5,319 bases of DNA from an uncultured Methylobacillus sp. (GTDB lineage: Bacteria > Pseudomonadota > Gammaproteobacteria > Burkholderiales > Methylophilaceae). Numbering within the stretch: position 1 is the stretch's first letter; each line of letters begins with the position of its first letter. Position numbers and translations under genes: made by a program. The stretch spans positions 1 through 5,319 of the forward strand of contig CAMLME010000130.1 in the NCBI GenBank assembly GCA_946481235.1. The letters run 5' to 3'. The notes beneath the pieces were generated by a model. That model had not been told where the DNA came from. It worked only from the letters and a program-made list of their open reading frames with translations, and ran no database searches. Positions 1 through 5,319 of the stretch are shown one piece after another.

Positions 1-530
1 ATTTGCAGTTCATTCAGCAAGCCATGCCATTTAAGGCCGTCGCCGCCTTGCGGCAAATACGGCTGGATGTCGCGTCCCAGAACCTGCGCCAGAGGATGTG
101 TACGCAACTCGGGCCGCTGCGCGAGACTGAGATACCAGCGCCTGGCGCCTGCCGCATGAAAGCGCATGCCGTCTGCCGCGAAATGGCGGTTGAGCGCATC
201 AACGAGTTGTTGCGCTTGCTCCAGCTGCAATTCGGACGCACATTCGGCGAGCGCAAAACTGTCGCGGTGCAATACCAGTGAAACCGGGTCGGCGCAGAGC
301 CAGTACCCGTCCGGCTGCAAGCCGTCGCCCAAGACCGCGTAAGGCGCCGCCGGGACATCCTGCTGCTGCACGACATCAAATCGGCGGCATAGCCAATCTG
401 CGGTATCGCCCGCCCGTTCGCGTTGTGCGTGACGCAAGAGCGTGCGCAGCGCCGGCCCAGCGATGGAGGCGGCAACAGTGCCGCGGGCAAACCCCGGCAA
501 CAGTAGTTGGCAATGCAATTCGGATTTCAA
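1..530 (-). CDS. RpfE-like conserved protein (COG4255 type), N-terminal half, cut by the window edge
   Basis: Reading the minus strand from TTG at 530 gives 176 uninterrupted codons that run off the left edge. Family-like marks are an opening LLLPG at about residues 9-13, the block GYWLCADPVSL at 75-85, RWYLSL at 131-136, and LLNELQ at 171-176. From memory of the family, that last block comes just before the conserved HPVN...NSLWLWG segment, which would lie outside the window. The family is about 300-340 residues, so roughly half is present. Members are annotated as RpfE-type regulatory proteins or, loosely, as phosphoglycerate mutase-like; no biochemical role is secure. The start is uncertain: there is no ATG, a stop (TAG, 552-554) closes the frame upstream, and TTG at 545, 530 or 518 are the choices. 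TTG 518 would give MHCQLLLPG, which fits the usual family start well; none has a strong ribosome binding site. The gene is divergent from sixA. Confidence 0.8.
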   Translation of the reverse strand, partial: MKSELHCQLLLPGFARGTVAASIAGPALRTLLRHAQRERAGDTADWLCRRFDVVQQQDVPAAPYAVLGDGLQPDGYWLCADPVSLVLHRDSFALAECASELQLEQAQQLVDALNRHFAADGMRFHAAGARRWYLSLAQRPELRTHPLAQVLGRDIQPYLPQGGDGLKWHGLLNELQ

Positions 531-588
531 TGTCTTTGCAATCAAAGTGCGCTAGTATTTGCCATATTTCAAAAAAAGCATCGCCAAG
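531..588. promoter_or_regulatory. Divergent intergenic region, likely holding promoters for both directions
   Basis: This is the only non-coding gap of any size in the window and is AT-rich compared with its flanks. It lies between the RpfE-like gene (minus) and the sixA-led unit (plus), so promoters for both are expected here or in the adjoining codons. A TAGTAT hexamer at 553-558 could act as a -10 box for sixA, giving a leader of about 25 bases, but no good -35 box stands at the right distance. No Fur-like or other clear operator palindrome was found. The call rests on position more than on motifs. Confidence 0.4.
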
Positions 589-1044
589 ATGGAACTGATA
601 TTGTGGCGACATGCGGAAGCTGAAGACAGCATTCCCGACATGGCGCGAGAACTGACTTCCAAGGGACAAAAGCAGGCAAAACACGTGGCCGCCTGGCTGA
701 AACCTCGCCTGCCGGAAGGCACTCGCATCCTGGTCAGCCCCGCACTGCGCACCCAGCAAACCGCAACGGCGCTCGGTGTGGATTTTAGCACGCTGGACGC
801 GCTCGCCCCGGATACTGCGGCGGAAGCTGTCCTTGCGGCGGCCGGGTGGCCCAACCATCCGCAAAGCGCACTGATCGTCGGCCATCAGCCGACCTTGGGA
901 GAAGTTGCCTCCATCATGCTTCAAAGCGCCATCCCATCCATGAGCATCAAGAAAGGTGCCGTCTGGTGGTTTAGCGCGCGTCGAGGCGACCCGCAAGACA
1001 TTATCCTTAAAGCCATGATTTCCCCGGACATCCTGCAGGATTGA
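589..1044 (+). CDS. sixA: Phosphohistidine phosphatase SixA (histidine phosphatase superfamily)
   Basis: This 151-residue cytoplasmic protein belongs to the histidine phosphatase (phosphoglycerate mutase-like) superfamily and is of normal SixA length. The catalytic RH motif is close to the N-terminus (LILWRHAEAED, R7 and H8). The second arginine motif is SPALRTQQTA (R54), and the second active-site histidine is in IVGHQPTLGE (H99). Family members remove phosphate from phosphohistidine; E. coli SixA acts on the HPt domain of ArcB and on the phosphotransfer protein NPr. The target here is unknown. ATG 589 is chosen because it places the RH motif at residues 7-8, as in relatives; an in-frame TTG at 559 would add ten residues with no family counterpart. 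No strong ribosome binding site is visible. The gene is first in the plus-strand unit and its stop lies 9 bases before the receptor gene. Confidence 0.9.
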   Translation: MELILWRHAEAEDSIPDMARELTSKGQKQAKHVAAWLKPRLPEGTRILVSPALRTQQTATALGVDFSTLDALAPDTAAEAVLAAAGWPNHPQSALIVGHQPTLGEVASIMLQSAIPSMSIKKGAVWWFSARRGDPQDIILKAMISPDILQD

Positions 1045-1053
1045 TCGACGGCG

Positions 1054-3090
1054 ATGGCCCTTCAGCGCTTTCTTGTTGTTATATGTACAGCCTGGCCTCT
1101 TTTTACCTCTGCGGCCGACGTTACCAGCGAACTTAGCGAGGAGGCCTACCTCGGCGAAATGCCCACGGTCCTGACCGTATCGCGCATGGCCCAGCCTGTA
1201 GACGAAAGCCCTTCGGCGGTCACGGTCATCGACGAAGAAACGATACGCGCATCCGGTGTCGTCGATCTCACCGATATCTTCCGCCTGGTACCGGGGATGT
1301 ATGTCGGACACAATGCCGGCTACTTCCATACCGTCAACCCCACCGTCAGTTACCACGGACTGACCGACGCCTACTCGCGCCGGATGCAGGTGCTGATCGA
1401 CGGGCGTTCGGTATATTCGCCGATCTATGGCGGCGTGCAGTGGAGCGACATTCCGCTCGCCATCGAGGACATCGCCCGCATCGAAGTCACGCGCGGACCG
1501 AACTCCGCCAGCCACGGCGCGAACTCTTTTCTTGGCGTCATCAACATTGTCACCAAACACACCTCGGAAACCCTCGGGAATATGGCGACATTGACCGCAG
1601 GTGGCGACCGCAAGGGGGTCACGCTGCGCCATGGCGGCAAAGAGGGCGACCTGCAATACCGTATCACCGCCGGCCTGAAAAACGATGATGGCTTGCAGGA
1701 GCGCAATGACGACAAGCGCATACGGATGCTGAATTTCCGTGCCGATTATCGTCTCAACGCGCGAGACGAGCTGGAGTTCCAGTTCGGCTATAACGGCGGC
1801 GACCGCGAGGAAGGCATGCTGGAAGAGGATGACTTGCTGTTCCTGCCGCGCACCAAGCAGGTCACCAGCCATTTCCAGCAACTTAACTGGCGCCGCACGC
1901 TGGATACCCATTCGGAATTCAGTCTCCAGGCTTACCACTCGCGCGACGAATCCGACGACTTCCTGGCTTCCGCCGACCTGACCGGCGTGGTGCCTATCCT
2001 GGTAGACCCACGGATTATGCGCAATCACGATGTAGTGACCGATCGCTACGACATCGAGGCGCAACATACTTTCGCCCCGACGGCGTCCACCCGCCTGGCC
2101 TGGGGTGGCAGCATACGCCTGGATCGCACCAAGGCGCCATTCTTCCTGGGCACAAGCGATACTGAAAACTTCCGCCTCGGCCGACTGTTCGGGCATCTCG
2201 AATGGACCCCGCTGCCGCGCCTGGTATTGAATGCCGGCGCGATGCTGGAAAACAACAGCTTCACCGGCACCGACATCACGCCGCGAGCCAGCGCCAACTT
2301 CAAACTTGCGCCGGGGCATACCGTGCGCGCCAGCATCTCGACCGCAACCCGCACGCCGACGCTGCTGGAAGAAAAATTCAACACCCGGAACGTTCTACCG
2401 ACAGTGGTGCCGGGAATCACGATACTTAACCAGCTCTATCTGACTAACGGCGGCCTCTCGCCCGAGCGCATCACTTCGCGCGAGCTCGGCTATCAGGGAA
2501 ACTTCGGCCGCCTGACGCTGGATGGACGCCTGTTTCACGACAAAATCCGCGACATCATCGACGGCTACGAGCTGGAAAACTTCCCGCACGATCCCGCGCT
2601 AACGGCCGTCCCTGCAGACACCAATAGTTACCGCAACACCAGCGACATCAACCTGCACGGCTTCGAGGCCCAGGCACAGCTGCGACTCGGCACCCACACG
2701 CGCATCATCGGCAATTACTCGCACATTCGCATCAACCCGAACATGAATGCCGATTTCACCAGCGATGGCGAGGAAAGCCGCTTTCGCGAACTCAGCGAAT
2801 CCATGCCGATCAACAGCTTCAGCCTGCTGGCCTGGCATCGCTTCGGCAGCGGATGGATGGGCACGGTCGGCTATTACCAGACGGGCGAGACGAAAATGCC
2901 GGGCGACGGCAATCGTGTCGATTCCGCCCGCCACTGGGATTTGCGGCTGGCGCGCAGCTTCACTCTGGGCAAGACGCAAAACGAGATTTCGCTGAGTTCG
3001 CAGAACGCACTCGACCACGACAACCAGGAGTTCGCCCGCTACAACACCATGCAGCGGCGCACCTATCTGCAATATCGCGTGGATTTTTAG
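1054..3090 (+). CDS. TonB-dependent outer-membrane receptor
   Basis: The product is a 678-residue outer-membrane transporter or sensor powered by TonB-ExbBD. A signal peptide occupies about residues 1-20 (FLVVICTAWPLFTSA core, cleavage near A20/A21). A TonB-box-like stretch EMPTVLTVSR follows at 35-44. The plug domain, about 48-168, shows SPSAVTVIDEETIRASG, LTDIFRLVPGMYV, MQVLIDGRSVYSP and the typical IARIEVTRGPNSASHGANSFLGVINIVTK block at about 140-168. The rest forms the beta-barrel and ends in aromatic F678 (YRVDF), the usual outer-membrane sorting signal. The barrel is of modest size, nearer to BtuB than to large siderophore receptors. The ligand cannot be read from the sequence; no Fur box or riboswitch is seen upstream. 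ATG 1054 gives the signal peptide; the nearest SD-like AGGA (1037-1040) is rather distant, so coupling to sixA translation is possible. The neighbouring binding-protein and GGDEF genes suggest a role in ligand sensing. Confidence 0.92.
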   Translation: MALQRFLVVICTAWPLFTSAADVTSELSEEAYLGEMPTVLTVSRMAQPVDESPSAVTVIDEETIRASGVVDLTDIFRLVPGMYVGHNAGYFHTVNPTVSYHGLTDAYSRRMQVLIDGRSVYSPIYGGVQWSDIPLAIEDIARIEVTRGPNSASHGANSFLGVINIVTKHTSETLGNMATLTAGGDRKGVTLRHGGKEGDLQYRITAGLKNDDGLQERNDDKRIRMLNFRADYRLNARDELEFQFGYNGGDREEGMLEEDDLLFLPRTKQVTSHFQQLNWRRTLDTHSEFSLQAYHSRDESDDFLASADLTGVVPILVDPRIMRNHDVVTDRYDIEAQHTFAPTASTRLAWGGSIRLDRTKAPFFLGTSDTENFRLGRLFGHLEWTPLPRLVLNAGAMLENNSFTGTDITPRASANFKLAPGHTVRASISTATRTPTLLEEKFNTRNVLPTVVPGITILNQLYLTNGGLSPERITSRELGYQGNFGRLTLDGRLFHDKIRDIIDGYELENFPHDPALTAVPADTNSYRNTSDINLHGFEAQAQLRLGTHTRIIGNYSHIRINPNMNADFTSDGEESRFRELSESMPINSFSLLAWHRFGSGWMGTVGYYQTGETKMPGDGNRVDSARHWDLRLARSFTLGKTQNEISLSSQNALDHDNQEFARYNTMQRRTYLQYRVDF

Positions 3091-3093
3091 GTC

Positions 3094-4008
3094 GTGCCGC
3101 AGATCACTCCCACCCTGTTGTTCTGCTGCCTCGGGCTGCTGGCACTCACACCCGCCGCGTTTGCCTATGACCGCGTCACGGTACTGGTCGGCAATACATC
3201 CAGCGCAGGCGATGAATTCATCCGCGAATTCAGGAGCCAATTGGCCAAACAAGGGGTAAATCAGGTCAGTATCCGCAATATTTCCGGCGCTGCTCTTGCC
3301 TCGACAGACGACGGAATGCTGGTCGCGGTCGGCGTCCAGGCCTTGCAACATGCTGCCAACCAGAAGGGAAACCACCCCGTACTCGGGGTACTGATCCCGC
3401 AACCGGCTTACGCAAAGATCCGCGCTTCCGCAGTCAACTCCAACATCTCCGCCATCTTCCTCGACCAACCGCCGTCCCGCCAGATGCGCCTGCTGCACCA
3501 ACTGCTGCCGCAGGCAGAGAGCGTCGGCATTTTGCTCGGGCCGACCTCGACGCGAGACAGCGAAGTACTGACCAAGGCCGCGCAAGACAGCGGACTCAAG
3601 GCGGTCATGGCGACGATTCAGCACGAAGACGACCTGACCTCATCATTAAAGCCGCTTCTGGAATCCTCGAGCGTGCTGCTGGCCGTGCCCGACCCCGTGG
3701 TGCATCAGCGAGGCACCGCACAAACCCTGCTGCTCACCAGCTACCGCTACCAGAAACCGCTCATCGGCTACTCCCAGGCGTACGTCACCGCCGGCGCACT
3801 GGCTGCGGTCTATAGCAGCCCTGAAGACATCGCCCGCCAGGCCGCGGAAATCACCAGAAACTACCCGGACCGGCAGAGCGCACTGCCGTCGCCCCAGCCG
3901 CCGCGCTATTTTTCCGTTGGCATCAATCGTCAGGTCGCGCGTTCGCTCAATATCGAGATCCAGGATACGGAAGCACTGACGAAATACCTGATCAAGGAAG
4001 AGCAATAG
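3094..4008 (+). CDS. Periplasmic ABC-type substrate-binding protein (PF04392/COG2984-like), orphan of its transporter
   Basis: The 304-residue product has a signal peptide (hydrophobic core LLFCCLGLLAL, then TPAAFA with cleavage after A24), so mature protein starts at Tyr25. There is no proper lipobox, so a soluble periplasmic protein is expected. The mature part has the two-lobed fold pattern of ABC_sub_bind proteins: a first strand VTVLVGNTSSAGDEF (28-42), the linker-type segment AIFLDQPPSRQMRLL (120-134), then SVGILLGPTS (143-152), LLAVPDPVV (195-203), KPLIGYSQAYVTAGAL (221-236) and RYFSVGINRQVARSLNI (271-287). Those last blocks are characteristic of the family as I know it. The ligand is unknown. 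The GTG start is 3 bases after the receptor stop and no later start keeps the signal peptide, so translation is probably coupled. No ABC permease or ATPase is adjacent within the window; the next gene is a membrane GGDEF protein, which favours a ligand-presenting role over transport. Confidence 0.82.
   Translation: MPQITPTLLFCCLGLLALTPAAFAYDRVTVLVGNTSSAGDEFIREFRSQLAKQGVNQVSIRNISGAALASTDDGMLVAVGVQALQHAANQKGNHPVLGVLIPQPAYAKIRASAVNSNISAIFLDQPPSRQMRLLHQLLPQAESVGILLGPTSTRDSEVLTKAAQDSGLKAVMATIQHEDDLTSSLKPLLESSSVLLAVPDPVVHQRGTAQTLLLTSYRYQKPLIGYSQAYVTAGALAAVYSSPEDIARQAAEITRNYPDRQSALPSPQPPRYFSVGINRQVARSLNIEIQDTEALTKYLIKEEQ
3994..4002 (+). promoter_or_regulatory. Ribosome binding site for the GGDEF gene
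   Basis: AAGGAAGAG ends 7 bases before ATG 4010 and lies inside the last codons of the binding-protein gene. It is the clearest Shine-Dalgarno sequence in the window and fixes the start of the membrane GGDEF protein. Confidence 0.7.
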
Positions 4009-4009
4009 C

Positions 4010-5319
4010 ATGAAAACTTTTGCCAACATCCGATCCCGCGTCCTTATTCTGGCAATATTGCCAGCGCTGATCATCGCCGTACTGCTGACCGTGCATTCCA
4101 CCCGGCAAAGCCTGCGCGAACTGGATAACGGCCTGCACGACCGCGGCCGCATCATCGCGATACAACTGGCTGCGGCTGCCGAGTACGGGGTGGTTTCCGG
4201 CAACAATACCTTCCTGCAGAACCTGGTACAGCAGACGATGACGCAGGAAAACGACATCCAGGCTGTGCTGGTGACCGACAATCAGGGCCGCACGCTCGCC
4301 GTCAGCGGAAAACCCATCCTGCAGGAAGTCATCCAGACCGTCAGCAAGGCATCCGGTCCACGGGAATGGAATGCCGCCAACAACATGATGTTCAGTGCCC
4401 CCGTCATCCGCAGCGTCATCGAAATCGACGATTACGAGGGTCTGTCGGATGTCGATGTCCGGCAAGATCACAAGGTGGCCGGCCAGGTATTCGTCGTGCT
4501 GGCGACGGCGGATCTCGCCAACCTCAAGGAAAGCATGATCGGCCAGAACCTGCTGATCGCGTTTTCCGGGCTGGCGATCAGCGGCCTGATCGGCTGGCGC
4601 ATGGGGCGCGGTATCGCCCTGCCCATCCATGGCATGGCCAAGGCCGTGGGCAAGGTGGCGGAAGGTCATCTCGACACCCGCATTCCGGAAACCTCGGCAG
4701 GCGAGCTGGGAAAGCTGGAGCGCGGCTTTAACGAGATGGCCTCAAAGCTGCAATTGGCACACGGCACGATGCAGGAGCGCATCGACGAAGCGACCCAACA
4801 GCTCAGTTATCAAGCCCGCCACGATGTACTGACCGGCCTGATCAATCGCCGTGAAATCGAAACGCGGCTGGATCGCGCACTCAAGAGCGCACGGGAATTC
4901 GGCATGCATCATGTGTTCTGCTACATGGATCTGGACCAGTTCAAGATCGTCAACGACACTTGCGGGCATCATGCCGGCGACACGCTGCTGCGGCAGCTGA
5001 GCCTGATCATGCGCCAGCGCGTGCGCGAAGGGGATACGCTGGCCCGCCTCGGCGGCGACGAGTTTGGCCTGTTGCTGGAAAACTGCTCCATCAGCGATGC
5101 GCGTCGCATGACCCAGGAGCTGCTGGATATCGTGAACGAATTCCGCTTCGTGCATGAAGACAAGATCTTCGGCGTGGGCGTCAGTATCGGCATGGTCGCC
5201 ATCACGGCCCAGACCGCATCCGTCGAGAGCCTGCTGAGCGCCTCGGATACGGCCTGTTTTGCCGCCAAGGACAACGGGCGCAACCGTATTCATCTATTCG
5301 AGCCGGAAGACGACGATGT
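4010..5319 (+). CDS. Membrane diguanylate cyclase: BarA-like periplasmic sensor, HAMP, GGDEF; C-terminus beyond the window
   Basis: The frame is open for 436 codons to the right edge. A first membrane helix (about 11-28) is followed by a periplasmic region (about 29-179) resembling the BarA N-terminal sensor (LHDRGRIIA...AAEYGVVSGN at 42-65). Then come a second helix (about 180-197), HAMP (about 198-250) and a short coiled linker with QERIDEAT (255-262). The GGDEF domain starts at RHDVLTGLINRRE (270-282). It keeps MDLDQFKIVND (306-316; D307 for metal, N315 and D324 for guanine, by alignment with PleD), an intact GGDEF at 348-352, and an inhibitory I-site R339-E-G-D342 exactly five residues upstream. 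An active, product-inhibited cyclase making c-di-GMP from two GTP is therefore predicted. The TCGHHAGD wording and the closing NGRNRIHLFEPEDDD are typical of GGDEF-EAL hybrids, so an EAL domain may follow. It starts 1 base after the binding-protein stop. Confidence 0.92.
   Translation, partial: MKTFANIRSRVLILAILPALIIAVLLTVHSTRQSLRELDNGLHDRGRIIAIQLAAAAEYGVVSGNNTFLQNLVQQTMTQENDIQAVLVTDNQGRTLAVSGKPILQEVIQTVSKASGPREWNAANNMMFSAPVIRSVIEIDDYEGLSDVDVRQDHKVAGQVFVVLATADLANLKESMIGQNLLIAFSGLAISGLIGWRMGRGIALPIHGMAKAVGKVAEGHLDTRIPETSAGELGKLERGFNEMASKLQLAHGTMQERIDEATQQLSYQARHDVLTGLINRREIETRLDRALKSAREFGMHHVFCYMDLDQFKIVNDTCGHHAGDTLLRQLSLIMRQRVREGDTLARLGGDEFGLLLENCSISDARRMTQELLDIVNEFRFVHEDKIFGVGVSIGMVAITAQTASVESLLSASDTACFAAKDNGRNRIHLFEPEDDD

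Larger units (their letters stand above)
589..5319 (+). other. Probable transcription unit: sixA, TonB receptor, binding protein, GGDEF protein
   Basis: Four genes on the same strand are separated by 9, 3 and 1 bases, with no room for internal terminators or sizeable promoters between them. The last three products follow the order outer membrane, periplasm, inner membrane/cytoplasm. The unit continues beyond the right edge. Internal promoters inside coding sequence, for instance within the end of sixA, cannot be excluded. Confidence 0.65.

Noticed and set aside
14..490. A 158-codon minus-strand open frame starting with ATG at 490
   Set aside because: It is in a different frame from the RpfE-like reading on the same strand, which carries the family blocks; this one is Arg/Ser/Cys-rich and without motifs.
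525..575. Candidate sigma-70 promoters in the divergent gap (TTGCAA at 536-541 and TAGTAT at 553-558 on the plus strand; TTGAAA on the minus strand)
   Set aside because: The hexamers are not at 16-18 base spacing from any good partner, so no specific promoter can be called; only the region as a whole is reported.
1030..1041. A 12-base palindrome ATCCTGCAGGAT over the end of sixA, including the SD-like AGGA of the receptor gene
   Set aside because: About one such palindrome is expected by chance in a window of this size, the perfect stem has no loop, and there is no T-run for a terminator.
376..2319. A 647-codon open frame on the minus strand across sixA and most of the receptor gene
   Set aside because: It lies antisense to two clearly recognised genes, and its product shows no recognisable domain, signal or motif. 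Long open antisense frames are common opposite GC-rich coding sequence.
2599..3624. A 341-codon minus-strand open frame across the end of the receptor and the start of the binding protein
   Set aside because: It covers the antisense of two well-supported genes and the junction between them; the translation has no family-like pattern.
3992..5293. Minus-strand open frames opposite the GGDEF gene (3992-4669 and 4742-5293)
   Set aside because: The plus-strand frame carries HAMP and GGDEF motifs throughout; the antisense products are Asp/His/Gln-rich shadow translations without motifs.

Overview
The window looks like the chromosome of a betaproteobacterium with moderately high GC, possibly of the Nitrosomonadales/Gallionellaceae type. 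This is inferred from the RpfE-like (COG4255-type) protein, which is typical of betaproteobacteria and xanthomonads, and from the dense head-to-tail gene packing. The genus is not fixed by anything visible here.

Layout. On the minus strand, from about position 530 to the left edge, is the N-terminal half of an RpfE-like conserved protein. A short divergent gap of about 58 bases follows. Four plus-strand genes then run almost without spacing to the right edge: a SixA-type phosphohistidine phosphatase (589-1044), a TonB-dependent outer-membrane receptor (1054-3090), a secreted periplasmic substrate-binding protein of the ABC_sub_bind (PF04392/COG2984) type (3094-4008), and a two-pass membrane protein with a periplasmic sensor, HAMP and GGDEF domains (4010 to beyond 5319, 3' end missing). 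The gaps are 9, 3 and 1 bases, so the four genes are probably one transcription unit.

How the genes may work together. The last three form a path across the envelope: an outer-membrane receptor, a soluble periplasmic binding protein with no ABC permease or ATPase beside it, and an inner-membrane diguanylate cyclase. The arrangement suggests that a ligand captured outside or in the periplasm is reported to the cytoplasm as c-di-GMP, by analogy with the NspS-MbaA pair of Vibrio cholerae, with a TonB-dependent receptor added. The cyclase's input half (sensor, second membrane helix, HAMP and the following linker) closely resembles that of the histidine kinase BarA, with a GGDEF output in place of the kinase. 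SixA is the first gene of the unit; its link to the signalling genes may be functional or only positional.

No RNA genes, mobile elements, CRISPR arrays or convincing terminators were seen. There is no gene-free stretch longer than 300 bases.
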